Source: Candidatus Cloacimonadota bacterium
Lineage (GTDB): Bacteria; Cloacimonadota; Cloacimonadia; Cloacimonadales; TCS61
Length of the DNA: 61,446 bases
Reading direction: 5' to 3'
Assembly (NCBI GenBank): GCA_030621085.1
Contig: JAUXIJ010000009.1
Coordinates: 1 to 61,446, forward strand
In this document: piece after piece, positions 26,156-35,756 of the stretch
Position numbering within the stretch: the stretch's first letter is position 1
Layout: each line of letters opens with the position of its first letter
Translations under genes and position numbers: made by a program
Notes under the pieces: generated by a model
The model's database searches: none
What the model was told of the DNA's origin: nothing
Seen by the model: only the letters and a program-made list of their open reading frames with translations

Positions 26156-28210
26156 ATGTTAATTCACAAAGAATTGATACAAAAACTTAATCAGGGAGCT
26201 AAAGCAGAATACGAAAAAGGTCTGCAAGAAGTCAAAGCGATCTGGGAAGAAGAACATAATCAGGAGGATAAATTCAGGAAATTCGCTTTTGCAATTGCAG
26301 ATAAACTTCTTTTCTATTCTGAATTAGAAAAGGAATTCTCTGATAATTATTACAAAGAAAATTCTCCGGATGATCTGAAAGCAACAAATTCACAACTCTT
26401 TAATGAATTGAAAGCAGAAAATTACAAAGCCTGCTATGCAAATCCGGAATATACATCAGCAGTCTTTGGAACTGAGCTGGGACCATTGTTTGCAAGCTAT
26501 TACACTTCTGTGAGAAGTTGTTTGAATTTTGCGTTTGAGCATAAGCGCTACGCACTTCAACGAAAGCTGGGTCAATTTTTAGAGCTTTATGAACTCCTGA
26601 AAAACGGAAGTGAAGAGACTTCCCAATATAAGGAAATCATCATAAAGCTGACTAAAGATCTGCATATTGATCGCACTACTATTCATATTCTTGAACAATT
26701 TGATCCGGAAATTTCCAAATATGTAGATATTGTAATGAACGCAGACCTTTCCAATATAAATTATCTCTATCAATATGGGAAAAATATTTCTGCAAATGAG
26801 ATCAAGACAGCGGAATTTCTGTTGAACTATCCTGAGAATAAGATCAATAAACTGGTGACAGCTATGATAAAAGCTTATATCCGCGGTTTTGAGCTTTCCA
26901 GGAAGGATATCAAGAAAAAGAAAACTCTTAAAATCATCTACAATATAGGTCAGGAAAGGATCGTGCGGGAACTTGTGAAAGGTTTTAATGCAAAGGGACT
27001 AAAGGTGATCTTAAATGATGCGATTTCCACAAGTGCTAATAGACAGTATGGTTATGATCATCGCTTTGATAAGGCACTCTATTTCGATAAAGATTTCGTT
27101 AATAGAATGCTGGCTCATCAAAAGGAAGTCATGGAAGCCTGTTCCAATCACCTGGTTAAATTCTCCGGTCCGATATTTTTTAATAAATTCGGTGAAAAAC
27201 CATTCAAACCTGTTCAGAAGAAAACGTGTTTGAAACTTACCGGTGAACAACAAAAACTAAACCAATTCTATAATGTTTCTATGAATAAATTGCATCAGAA
27301 ATATATGCCCAGAACGGAGACGAGTTTTTCAATTATCGGTTTCCCGGTTCCAGATATTGGAGAACAGTATGAAGCTATATTCGAGGATACACTTGCACTT
27401 AATATGATCGACACCGATCATCATGAGCAGATCCAGCAACATATTGTAGATGTACTCGATAAAGCGGATTTTGTGCATGTAAAAGGAAAAAATGATAACC
27501 TGACAGACATAAAAGTAAAAATGCAGAAATTAAAGGATCCTGCTAAACATACAAATTTCGTAAACTGTGGTGCTGATGTAAATATACCGGTCGGTGAGGT
27601 TTTCACTTCTCCTACTCTAAAAGCTACAAATGGTGTATTGCATGTGAAGAAAACATATCTTAAAAGCATGCGGTACGAAAATTTAAAGATCACTTTCAAA
27701 GACGGTTATGTTAAAGAATATACATGCAGCAACTTCAAAGGTGAAGAAGATAATAAAAGTTATATTCAGGAAAATATCCTGTTCCCGCACCAAACACTTC
27801 CTCTTGGTGAATTTGCAATTGGAACAAATACAATGGCGCACGTAATGTCAAAAAAGTATAACATTCTTCCCATAATGCCGGTTCTCATTGTTGAGAAAAT
27901 GGGACCGCATTTCGCTATCGGTGATACCTGTTTCAGTTGGGAAGAAGATTTTGCAGTTTTCAATCCGATCGATGGAAAAGAAATAACTGCCAGAGAAAAT
28001 GAGCACAGTGCAATGCGTAAAACTGATATTCAGAAGGCTTATACAAACTGTCATACCGATATTACATTACCGTATGAGGAACTCGATTTCATCTCTGCTA
28101 TCACCGAAGAAGGTGAGAAGATCGATATTATTAGAAATGGCAGATTTGTGATTCCAGGAACAGAAGAATTGAACGATCCATTAAATAATTTTCAGGATTG
28201 CAATCAATAA
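26156..28210 (+). CDS. M29-type metallo-aminopeptidase with long N-terminal extension
   Basis: 684 residues from the ATG at 26156 (AAAGGAG upstream). The C-terminal ~300 residues match the M29 (aminopeptidase T/AmpS) pattern: GADVNIPVGEVFTSP, the LPLGEFAIGTNTMA metal-ligand block, and EKMGPHFAIGDTC. These enzymes release N-terminal residues with a bimetal centre. The first ~400 residues are mainly helical and longer than in typical 400-residue M29 enzymes, a known larger variant in some phyla. Cytoplasmic. Confidence 0.82.
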   Translation: MLIHKELIQKLNQGAKAEYEKGLQEVKAIWEEEHNQEDKFRKFAFAIADKLLFYSELEKEFSDNYYKENSPDDLKATNSQLFNELKAENYKACYANPEYTSAVFGTELGPLFASYYTSVRSCLNFAFEHKRYALQRKLGQFLELYELLKNGSEETSQYKEIIIKLTKDLHIDRTTIHILEQFDPEISKYVDIVMNADLSNINYLYQYGKNISANEIKTAEFLLNYPENKINKLVTAMIKAYIRGFELSRKDIKKKKTLKIIYNIGQERIVRELVKGFNAKGLKVILNDAISTSANRQYGYDHRFDKALYFDKDFVNRMLAHQKEVMEACSNHLVKFSGPIFFNKFGEKPFKPVQKKTCLKLTGEQQKLNQFYNVSMNKLHQKYMPRTETSFSIIGFPVPDIGEQYEAIFEDTLALNMIDTDHHEQIQQHIVDVLDKADFVHVKGKNDNLTDIKVKMQKLKDPAKHTNFVNCGADVNIPVGEVFTSPTLKATNGVLHVKKTYLKSMRYENLKITFKDGYVKEYTCSNFKGEEDNKSYIQENILFPHQTLPLGEFAIGTNTMAHVMSKKYNILPIMPVLIVEKMGPHFAIGDTCFSWEEDFAVFNPIDGKEITARENEHSAMRKTDIQKAYTNCHTDITLPYEELDFISAITEEGEKIDIIRNGRFVIPGTEELNDPLNNFQDCNQ

Positions 28211-28212
28211 AC

Positions 28213-28241
28213 TTGACACTTGATGCAAAAATCCTGATAAG
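28213..28241 (+). promoter_or_regulatory. Putative promoter of the first PEGA lipoprotein gene
   Basis: TTGACA (28213-28218), 17 nt, GATAAG (28236-28241). The equivalent position of the paralogue has TTGACA-N17-GATTAA. Confidence 0.55.
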
Positions 28242-28278
28242 TCGAACACTAAATTTTGTAATAAAAAAGGAGGTATTT

Positions 28279-29544
28279 ATGAAAATCGGAAAATTATTAA
28301 TTGTTTTGATGTTTATCGGAACAATGTTTTTCCTGAGTAGTTGCGAAGAAACCACAGAACCGGAAGAATCCGCAACACTAATTGTCAATAGCACACCACT
28401 GGGTGCGACGATCATTTTAGATGATAATCAGACAAGAGCGGTTACTCCGGCAACCCTGGAGATCGAACCGGGTTATCATGAATTGAGACTGGAACTGACC
28501 GGATATCAAGATTATTTTGAAACCTTTACTGTAGAAGATGGTGACACGTATAATGTAGATGCAACTCTAATTGAGGCTTATGATACTTCTCTTCAGATGA
28601 GCAGTGTTCCAGCAGGTGCATCCATTTACATTGATGGAACATACACCGGATTATTCACTCCATCTACGATTGTTGGATTAGTACCTGGATATCATTTTGT
28701 GAGGCTTTATTTGGCAGGTTATAATGAATATAACGTATATTTTAATCTTGTAGAAGGAACACCGTATGAAGTTAATGCTAATTTGGGAATTCCACAGCCA
28801 CCATTACCTGAATTTGATTTCTACTCTCCTAATGATCTACAGCATTTCGCTGATAATGTAGTAAATGTGTATGGTTATATTGAATTGGATAATGGGAATT
28901 ATTTTACAGGAACTACAGCTATCTTAACTTTAAATGGTTATGATTATGAAGTAGATGTGGATTATGGATATTTTGATTTTGATATTTCTATTGCAGCCGG
29001 AGAAAATACTATACAGCTTAGAGCAAATAGTGCAAATGGTGATACAGGTGTTAGCGATATTCTTACAGTGTATGGTGATTTTGAAGTAGCAGAAATAGAA
29101 GTTGTGCTCTGGTGGAATACACCCACCTCAGATCTCGATCTGCATGCCTGGAATCCTTCCGGAGAGCATTGTTACTATGGAAATATGAACATCTCAGATG
29201 GTTCGCTCGATATAGATGATACAGAAGGATATGGTCCAGAAACTTTTGCTGTACCAACTGCAAATGTAGGTATTTATGAAATCGAGATAAATTGCTACTC
29301 TCTTGATATGGATGATTATTCCGATGCTACCGTGCAGGTTTTCTTTGATGGACAATTAGAGTATACTTTCGGTCCGCACCATTTCATAGTGGATGATGGT
29401 AACGGCAACGATCCACTTGCCTGGTGGGAAGTATGTACTATTGAAGTTACCGTAAGAGGGGAAGCTTCTATCACGAACAAACCTCTATCACCTGAAATGC
29501 GCGAGAAGATCATGTATGATAAAATGAATCTTCCTAAAAAATAA
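28279..29544 (+). CDS. PEGA-domain lipoprotein with C-terminal DUF2135 (YfaP-like) domain, two PEGA copies
   Basis: 421 residues from the ATG at 28279 (AAAGGAGG upstream). A lipoprotein signal ends FLSSC at about residue 22. Two PEGA domains follow, each opening with VNSTPLGATI or SSVPAGASIYIDG and ending GYQDYFETF or GYNEYNVYF. The C-terminal domain has VVLWWNTPTSDLDLHAWNPSG and GYGPETF, the DUF2135/YfaP pattern with acidic residues that may bind metal. It is likely an envelope lipoprotein exposed to the periplasm or surface. A paralogue with four PEGA copies lies directly downstream. Confidence 0.88.
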   Translation: MKIGKLLIVLMFIGTMFFLSSCEETTEPEESATLIVNSTPLGATIILDDNQTRAVTPATLEIEPGYHELRLELTGYQDYFETFTVEDGDTYNVDATLIEAYDTSLQMSSVPAGASIYIDGTYTGLFTPSTIVGLVPGYHFVRLYLAGYNEYNVYFNLVEGTPYEVNANLGIPQPPLPEFDFYSPNDLQHFADNVVNVYGYIELDNGNYFTGTTAILTLNGYDYEVDVDYGYFDFDISIAAGENTIQLRANSANGDTGVSDILTVYGDFEVAEIEVVLWWNTPTSDLDLHAWNPSGEHCYYGNMNISDGSLDIDDTEGYGPETFAVPTANVGIYEIEINCYSLDMDDYSDATVQVFFDGQLEYTFGPHHFIVDDGNGNDPLAWWEVCTIEVTVRGEASITNKPLSPEMREKIMYDKMNLPKK

Positions 29545-29562
29545 ACATTAAACTTAAATAAT

Positions 29563-29594
29563 AAAAGACCCGGCTTTAGAGTTGGGTCTTTTTT
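29563..29594 (+). terminator. Intrinsic terminator after the first PEGA gene
   Basis: AAAAGACCC (29563-29571) pairs with GGGTCTTTT (29584-29592), with a run of six T from 29589. Confidence 0.85.
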
Positions 29595-29730
29595 ATTATA
29601 TTAAATAAGATGTATTTCCTAACTTGGTTTTGCAAATATATTTTACAAATCACAGAGTTTGAAAACGTTAATTATTACTCTATCCATGCATATTTTCTTA
29701 ACGATAAAAATGAATCAATAATATTTATTC

Positions 29731-29759
29731 TTGACACTTAACATTACAATACAGATTAA
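29731..29759 (+). promoter_or_regulatory. Putative promoter of the second PEGA lipoprotein gene
   Basis: TTGACA (29731-29736), 17 nt, GATTAA (29754-29759), in the same position relative to the gene as in the upstream paralogue. Confidence 0.55.
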
Positions 29760-29796
29760 AAATTTATTAAATTTTAATTTAGAAAGGTGGTATTCC

Positions 29797-31476
29797 ATGA
29801 GGGTCTTTAAGTTAGTTTTAATTTGGGTTTTTATTGGGATATTATTTATCCTGAATGGATGTAACAATGCTGTAGAACATGATGAATATGCAACTCTTGT
29901 AGTTAGCAGCACACCAGAGGGAGCAATAATAATTCTTGATGGTGATTCCACAGGTTATATTACACCGGCAAATCTGGAGATCGATCCAGGAGAGCACATA
30001 TTAGAATTGAAGTTAAACGGATATAATGATTATACCGTTTGTTTTTCTTTAGAAAAAGGAGATACATATACAATTAACGCAATTTTAGATGACACCATAA
30101 TTCTAATTGTAAACAGCACGCCGGAGGGAGCAACTATAATCCTGGATGGTAATAACACAGGTTTTGTTACTCCAGATACCCTGGAGATAAATCCAGGCAA
30201 CCATGAATTAAGATTAGAATTAACCGGATATCAAGATTATATTGAAAATTTTTCTATTGAAGCTGGAAACACATATACTGTAAATGCTAATTTAATTGAA
30301 AATGCAACTCTTATAGTAAACAGCACACCAGAAGGAGCAACTATAATTCTGGATGGTAATAATACGGGATATCTTACTCCGGCAACCATGGAGATCGTTT
30401 CTGGTGAGCATGAGTTAAGGTTGGAATTAGTTGAATATCAAAGTTATGTTGGAACCTTTTACATAAATGGGGGAGATATCTACACAGTTAATGTGGTTTT
30501 GGAAGAAATGATAAATACATCTCTTCAAATAAGCAGTGTTCCAGCAGGTGCATCCATTTACATTGATGGTACTTATACCGCATTATTCACTCCAGCTACA
30601 ATTAATGGATTAGTACCGGGATATCATTTTGTGAGACTTTATTTAGCAGGTTATAACGAGTATAATGTATATTTCAATCTTGTGGAAGGAACACCGTATG
30701 TAGTTAATGCGAACCTGGGAATTCCTCAGTCACCTTTGCCGGTATTTGATATATATCATCCTTATAATCAGCAACACTTCGCAGATAATGTGATATATTT
30801 AGAAGCAGAAGTCGAACTGGACAACGGTGATCCTTTTACAGGTGATACAGCAATTATAACTTTAAACGGTTTAGATTATGAGATCGATGTTTACTATGGG
30901 TATATTTATGTTGATATTTCTATTACTGCTGGTGAAAATACGATCCAATTAAGAGCTAACAGTGCAAATGGAGATACAGGTGTTAGCGATTTACTTACAG
31001 TGTATGGTGATTTTACAGCTCCGGAAATAGAAGTTGTTCTTTGGTGGAATACTCCCACTTCAGACCTCGACCTGCATGCCTGGAATCCTTCAGGAGAACA
31101 TTGTTACTACGGAAATATGGTCATCTCAGATGGTTCGCTCGATATTGATGATACAGAAGGATATGGACCGGAAACATTTTCTGTACCAATTGCAAACGTG
31201 GGTATTTATGAGATCCAGATAAACTGCTACTCACTCGATATGGATGAATATGCCGATGCTACCGTGCAGATTTTCTTTGATGGAGTATTGGAAGATACTT
31301 TCGGACCGCACCATTTCATAGTTGACGATTTTAACGGCACTAACCCGCTTGCCTGGTGGGAAGTATGTACAATTAGTGTAACCAGAGGTGGGCAAGCTTC
31401 TATTACAAATCAACCATTATCGCCTGAAATACGTGAGAAGATCATGTATGATAAAGTTAATCTTCCTAGAAAATAA
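29797..31476 (+). CDS. PEGA-domain lipoprotein with C-terminal DUF2135 (YfaP-like) domain, four PEGA copies
   Basis: 559 residues from the ATG at 29797 (AAAGGTGG upstream). The lipobox is ILNGC. Four PEGA repeats follow, two of them almost identical (NSTPEGATIILDGNNTG) and 69 codons apart at DNA level, pointing to recent internal duplication. The last PEGA copy and the DUF2135 domain are very close to the upstream paralogue, including SDLDLHAWNPSGEHCYYGN. Same expected location and unknown role. It has its own promoter and terminator. Confidence 0.88.
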   Translation: MRVFKLVLIWVFIGILFILNGCNNAVEHDEYATLVVSSTPEGAIIILDGDSTGYITPANLEIDPGEHILELKLNGYNDYTVCFSLEKGDTYTINAILDDTIILIVNSTPEGATIILDGNNTGFVTPDTLEINPGNHELRLELTGYQDYIENFSIEAGNTYTVNANLIENATLIVNSTPEGATIILDGNNTGYLTPATMEIVSGEHELRLELVEYQSYVGTFYINGGDIYTVNVVLEEMINTSLQISSVPAGASIYIDGTYTALFTPATINGLVPGYHFVRLYLAGYNEYNVYFNLVEGTPYVVNANLGIPQSPLPVFDIYHPYNQQHFADNVIYLEAEVELDNGDPFTGDTAIITLNGLDYEIDVYYGYIYVDISITAGENTIQLRANSANGDTGVSDLLTVYGDFTAPEIEVVLWWNTPTSDLDLHAWNPSGEHCYYGNMVISDGSLDIDDTEGYGPETFSVPIANVGIYEIQINCYSLDMDEYADATVQIFFDGVLEDTFGPHHFIVDDFNGTNPLAWWEVCTISVTRGGQASITNQPLSPEIREKIMYDKVNLPRK

Positions 31477-31495
31477 ACAGCAAGCTTAAATAAAT

Positions 31496-31523
31496 AAAAA
31501 ACCCGGCTGAAAGTCGGGTCTTT
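31496..31523. terminator. Bidirectional intrinsic terminator between the PEGA gene and the amidohydrolase operon
   Basis: Stem ACCCG..CGGGT (31501-31519) with a GAA loop. It is followed by CTTTTC on the plus strand and preceded by six A, i.e. TTTTTT on the minus strand. It can end both convergent transcripts. Confidence 0.8.
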
Positions 31524-31553
31524 TCAATCATAAAACTAGAACTGAATTACTAA

Positions 31554-32777
31554 TTATTTCTTTCGAAGTATTTTTCCTTCTCCCATCACCATTACAGGAA
31601 AAGCACTCAAATCGAGCGGATCATTATTCCATACAACCAGGCTTGCCAGTTTACCTTTTTCTACCGTTCCCAGAATATCATTGATACCCAGTATTTTAGC
31701 ATTTTTGTAAGTAATAAGTGAGATCGCATCTTCTTTTTTCATTCCCTGGATCAGGAAGAACTTAAGGCTGTCACGAAGCGAAAATGTATGAATAACCGGA
31801 TGATCTGTCATTAAGCCAAAGAACGCTTTTGAATTCATCAGCAGTTTTGCATTTTGATAGTAAGCGTGTTTTAATTCAACTTTGTAGCCCAGAGAACCCA
31901 GCGGACCAAAAACAACAGGAATATTATGCTTTCCAAGTTCATCAAAAACTTCTTTATGGAAAACATCTCCAGTGTGTTCAGCAGTAACTTTCAGGTTATA
32001 TTTTTTTGCTAATTTTATCAGGTAATATACATCATCTTCTTTATGAACGTGAATTTTTGCGGTCATTTTGCCACGAAGTAGAAGTAGAAGAGCCTTTTCT
32101 TCCGGTAAGAATTCCAGTTCGAATTCTTTATCAGCAATCTTCAATTCCTCTTCGAGTTCCTTTTTGGAAATTTTCTTTTCTTTCAATTTTTTATTGAGTT
32201 CCCTGGTTTTTTTCTTCAGGTCTAATTGCTTCTTTTCTCTTTTAATAAGCACAGCATCCAGTTTTTTCTCCAGCAGTGCGTAAATTCCCATCCTTGTATT
32301 GGAACGTTCTCCCTTCCACTCCTGGGTAGAACGCGGATTGTAACCAAGTGCCATCTTAAAGCCGTAATCTTTCATGAAAGCTTCTTTTACGTTACGGGCA
32401 TAATTCCTGATTATCTTAGCTCTACCGCCAATAAGATTGCCGCTACCAGGAACAACACAACTATAAAGAACTCCAAAATCAACTGCATCTTTGAAAGCAC
32501 GATCATCAAAATAGATACTGTTCAATGGATCATCGAGCGGGTTGATCTGGTTAACAATATCATTAACTTCGTTTTCCTGCCAGGGTTCACCATCCCGATC
32601 CATCCCAATATGGGAATGTGGGTCGATAAAAGCAGGAGTAACAAATCCTTCGTCATCTGCTTCCATTGCGTTTTTTGTTACTTCTACTATCTTTTCACCT
32701 TCAACGATAATGTATCTGTTTTTGTAACTTTTCAATCCATCATACAAAACTTTAGCTTTAATAACAATTTTTTTCAT
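31554..32777 (-). CDS. Amidohydrolase family protein (imidazolonepropionase-like)
   Basis: 407 residues of the metal-dependent amidohydrolase superfamily. Metal ligands are H54-x-H56 (DPHSH), IHVHKED, AEHTGD and TDHP, and the C-terminal composite beta domain ends GTVEKGKLASLVVWNNDPL. A Lys-rich helical insertion (about residues 180-215) lies between the first metal motif and the barrel core. It hydrolyses C-N bonds of an unknown substrate in the cytoplasm. It is the last gene of the long minus-strand run that begins at mraZ. Confidence 0.88.
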   Translation of the reverse strand: MKKIVIKAKVLYDGLKSYKNRYIIVEGEKIVEVTKNAMEADDEGFVTPAFIDPHSHIGMDRDGEPWQENEVNDIVNQINPLDDPLNSIYFDDRAFKDAVDFGVLYSCVVPGSGNLIGGRAKIIRNYARNVKEAFMKDYGFKMALGYNPRSTQEWKGERSNTRMGIYALLEKKLDAVLIKREKKQLDLKKKTRELNKKLKEKKISKKELEEELKIADKEFELEFLPEEKALLLLLRGKMTAKIHVHKEDDVYYLIKLAKKYNLKVTAEHTGDVFHKEVFDELGKHNIPVVFGPLGSLGYKVELKHAYYQNAKLLMNSKAFFGLMTDHPVIHTFSLRDSLKFFLIQGMKKEDAISLITYKNAKILGINDILGTVEKGKLASLVVWNNDPLDLSAFPVMVMGEGKILRKK

Positions 32778-32797
32778 GATTCCTCTCTTTCATTATT

Positions 32798-33481
32798 TTA
32801 TTCATCCAAAGCGAATTCAACGGCTGCTTCTGCATGAAATTTTGTTGTATCGAAGAGTGGGATTCTAACATCCTTTTGTTCTATGAGAAGTGGAATTTCT
32901 GTGCATCCCAAAACAATTCCTTCTGCTCCTTGCTCGATCAATTCGTACATGATGCTGTAATATATTTCTCTGGAATATTTCTTGATTTTACCAGTAACCA
33001 GTTCATTAAAAATAATTTTATCAACCATCTCTCTTTCTGCTTTTGGTGGAATAAGTACATCGATATTAAATTTTTCTTTTAATCTTTTTTGATAGAAATT
33101 TTCTTCCATTGTTGTTTTGGTTCCCAGAAGACCCACTTTATGAAAACCTTCTCTCTTTATGGCTTTTCCCAGGGGATCTGCAATATGCAATACGGGAATA
33201 GAAACAGAATTCTGAACCACTTTAAAAACTTTGTGAAGTGTATTTGCACAAATCAGAACGCAGTCAGCTCCTGCTTTTTCCAGTAGGATTGCTTTATTTG
33301 TAAGTAACTTGCCGATCTGCTGCCAGTTGGAATCACGTATTACTTGAAAATCCAGGGAATAAAGCAGGATCTCAGCAGAATGGTATTTACCCATTCTATG
33401 CCTGACTATTTCGTTTATGATCCTGTAGTATTCTTTGGTAGATTCCCAACTAACTCCACCGATGAGACCTATAGTTTTCAT
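32798..33481 (-). CDS. Aspartate/glutamate racemase family protein
   Basis: 227 residues, PLP-independent racemase fold. The two catalytic cysteines are present: C78 in CANTLHK and C193 in LGCTEIPLL. The N-terminus MKTIGLIGGVSWESTKEYYR is typical of aspartate racemases. It interconverts D- and L-aspartate or -glutamate in the cytoplasm. A link to peptidoglycan D-amino acids is possible given the operon but not shown. Its start overlaps the upstream gene by 4 nt. Confidence 0.9.
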   Translation of the reverse strand: MKTIGLIGGVSWESTKEYYRIINEIVRHRMGKYHSAEILLYSLDFQVIRDSNWQQIGKLLTNKAILLEKAGADCVLICANTLHKVFKVVQNSVSIPVLHIADPLGKAIKREGFHKVGLLGTKTTMEENFYQKRLKEKFNIDVLIPPKAEREMVDKIIFNELVTGKIKKYSREIYYSIMYELIEQGAEGIVLGCTEIPLLIEQKDVRIPLFDTTKFHAEAAVEFALDE

Positions 33482-34086
33482 AACTTCGTTGCCTCCATGA
33501 TTTCATCTTTTTTGAGATGAATTAACATACTTTCATAGGATTGAATTTCTTTTTTATTTAAACGTATTTTATTAAAAAGATATAAAGCGATTAACGAACT
33601 AACAGTTGTTGTAATTAAGAAATAAATGGAATTTTTTGAGATTAAGAAATAAAAATATCCTAAGAAAGCAAATATATTTATTACTGTATTTATTCTTCTT
33701 GAGGCTAAATGATCAAATCTCTTTGATAATACATTGCGTAACTCTTCCATTAATATTTCTTTTTTGTTACCATCTTCAGTAACTGTCTTTGTAAGAAGAC
33801 CAATTTGAATTGCGTTTTTGGCTTTTGTATCAGATATTGTTTTATTGGTATTCCATTCCATTACTTTTGTAATTGTTGAATTTAAACAGTTCGCTTCGAG
33901 ATTTAATGTATCATATATTTGATAAATTATCCATCCTACTAAAACAGCCAGAAAAAACTCAGGTACAATCAATTTAGTTAGCTGTTTTATGCCAATTATA
34001 TCACATCCATATAGAAAAGCATTCAAATGTACAAAAAACATTAAGCCTGGAATTTGATATCTTAAAAAATGTCTTAAATCAGACAT
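33478..34086 (-). CDS. Hypothetical membrane protein
   Basis: 202 residues with about four hydrophobic segments in two pairs (about residues 10-60 and 130-170), separated by a charged stretch. I do not recognise the family. The gene is more AT-rich than its neighbours. It overlaps the racemase start by 4 nt and follows the FKBP gene by 16 bp, so it is within the operon. Confidence 0.7.
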   Translation of the reverse strand: MSDLRHFLRYQIPGLMFFVHLNAFLYGCDIIGIKQLTKLIVPEFFLAVLVGWIIYQIYDTLNLEANCLNSTITKVMEWNTNKTISDTKAKNAIQIGLLTKTVTEDGNKKEILMEELRNVLSKRFDHLASRRINTVINIFAFLGYFYFLISKNSIYFLITTTVSSLIALYLFNKIRLNKKEIQSYESMLIHLKKDEIMEATKL

Positions 34087-34102
34087 AGTAAAATCCCCCA
34101 GT

Positions 34103-34888
34103 TTATTTTATTCCCAGCAGTTCCACATCAAAGATAAGGGTTGCTTTGGGAGGTATAACACCGGGATATCCTTTTTCGCCGTAAGCCAATTGGTACGGTA
34201 TAACAAAGCGCATTTTATCACCAATTTTCATGAGGGCTACGCCTTCATCCCAACTTGCAATTACACGTTTCATGCCTAAAGTGAATTTGAATGGCTGAGC
34301 TCGTTTTACTGACGAATCAAAGATAGTGCCATCTTCAAAATAACCGGTATAATATACCGTTACTTCATCACCTGCTGCAGCTTGTTTACCTGTTCCTTCT
34401 TTTACAAGATAGTATTTCAAACCGGAATCTGTGGTAATGCTTGCTTTGCCTTCAATATTGAATGGTTCAATTTTAATAGCTGGCAGGATATCAATAAGTT
34501 CAACATCAAATACAAGAGTTGAATTCGGTGGAATAGATCCTGCAGCCCTGCTTCCATAACCCAATTCTGGCGGAATGATAAAAGTGGCTTTATCTCCCTT
34601 GTGCAATAGCGCAATTCCTTCATCCCAGCCTTTAATAACCTGTCTTGCTCCCAATTCAAATGTGAAAGGCTCGTTTCTATCCAGAGAGCTGTCGAACTTA
34701 GTTCCATCCTCCAATTTGCCTGTATAATGTACTACTACACGGTCGCCTATTTTGGGTAATTCTCCGTCTCCATGTTCGGTTATCCGATACTTTAAGCCTG
34801 AATCAGTAATAATGAATTCCTCATTTTGAGCAAATCCCGAAACACCACAAAGTAGCATTGCTGTTATCATGATCATTGTAATTTTCAT
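34103..34888 (-). CDS. Exported peptidyl-prolyl cis-trans isomerase with two FKBP domains
   Basis: 261 residues. A signal peptide ends near SGFAQ (residue 21). Two tandem FKBP domains follow (about 28-137 and 148-261), each with VVHYTGKLEDGTKFDSS or VYYTGYFEDGTIFDSS, then GWDEG or SWDEG and the IPPNSTLVFDVELI or IPPKATLIFDVELL end strand. It accelerates proline isomerisation in envelope proteins in the periplasm. The overall layout is conventional for FCB bacteria apart from the domain duplication. Confidence 0.93.
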   Translation of the reverse strand: MKITMIMITAMLLCGVSGFAQNEEFIITDSGLKYRITEHGDGELPKIGDRVVVHYTGKLEDGTKFDSSLDRNEPFTFELGARQVIKGWDEGIALLHKGDKATFIIPPELGYGSRAAGSIPPNSTLVFDVELIDILPAIKIEPFNIEGKASITTDSGLKYYLVKEGTGKQAAAGDEVTVYYTGYFEDGTIFDSSVKRAQPFKFTLGMKRVIASWDEGVALMKIGDKMRFVIPYQLAYGEKGYPGVIPPKATLIFDVELLGIK

Positions 34889-34903
34889 CCTTTCTCTCCT
34901 TGT

Positions 34904-35293
34904 TTAAACATTATATGTTGTTATTATGAATTTACCATTGGTAAATTTAATATCCTCGATCATTAAGCCAATGACCTTATCTTTCAAAAATCGCTCGATA
35001 TAAAAAATTACCTGTGGATAATCTAACTGAACATAATTATTTTCCGGTAGGGAAGAGAGCCTGAGAACTTTATCTGCAAACCAGGTTGTATGCATTTCTA
35101 AAATGATTATCCCCTTTTCGAATTCTACGAAATTTACGAAAGCATCAATTTCATGGGGAACTATCATTCCAGTATTGTATTTAAAATTTATTGTTTCACC
35201 CTGAATATCGATATCTGAGATTTTTTCCGGAATTATCTTATTTGCGATCAAGATATCGATCAATTCTGCAATCGTGATTTCTAATTTAGCCAT
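34904..35293 (-). CDS. Hypothetical protein
   Basis: 129 residues, soluble, no signal peptide. It reads as a short N-terminal helix (ITIAELIDILIANKII) followed by strands and a C-terminal FTNGKFIITTYNV strand. I do not recognise the family. It lies 15 bp ahead of the FKBP gene and 8 bp after the GNAT gene, tightly packed in the operon. Confidence 0.72.
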   Translation of the reverse strand: MAKLEITIAELIDILIANKIIPEKISDIDIQGETINFKYNTGMIVPHEIDAFVNFVEFEKGIIILEMHTTWFADKVLRLSSLPENNYVQLDYPQVIFYIERFLKDKVIGLMIEDIKFTNGKFIITTYNV

Positions 35294-35301
35294 AATATCT
35301 C

Positions 35302-35745
35302 CTAAACATACGGATTTAACCGTTTTGTAAAATAGATGATATCGGTATGTTTTTTATAACCGGTTTTCTGGAATAATTTTATAGATTGCTTATTCCAATC
35401 TTCTATAAGACAGGCAATAATTTCAATTCCATGATGTACCAAAAATATCTCCGCTTCGGCAATAAGTTTTTGTGCGAGTCCTTTATTTCTGAATTCCGGG
35501 GTAATTGCAAGACGGTTGATCCAGCCTTTTCTGCCATCATGTGTTGCAAAAATCGAACCGATTATGTTATGCTCGGATTCCATCAACAGGATGTTAGTAG
35601 CAGGATTTTTTAGCTCTTCGCTTATTTTGTTCTTTCTGTCTCTTCCCTTGTGACGATAGGGGAGACCTGCTTTAATCCAGAGTTTGATCAGACCCTCATA
35701 ATCGGTTATATTCATCTTTCTTATTATTAATTCTGAAAAGTCCAT
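35302..35745 (-). CDS. GNAT-family N-acetyltransferase
   Basis: 147 residues from the ATG at 35745, which has GGAAG 5 nt upstream; an earlier ATG at 35757 overlaps the upstream stop and lacks a Shine-Dalgarno. The GNAT motif A is INRLAITPEFRNKGLAQKLI and motif B is IEDWNKQSIKLFQKTGYKK. It probably acetylates a small molecule or protein terminus; the target is unknown. Confidence 0.88.
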   Translation of the reverse strand: MDFSELIIRKMNITDYEGLIKLWIKAGLPYRHKGRDRKNKISEELKNPATNILLMESEHNIIGSIFATHDGRKGWINRLAITPEFRNKGLAQKLIAEAEIFLVHHGIEIIACLIEDWNKQSIKLFQKTGYKKHTDIIYFTKRLNPYV

Positions 35746-35756
35746 TGATTCTTCCA

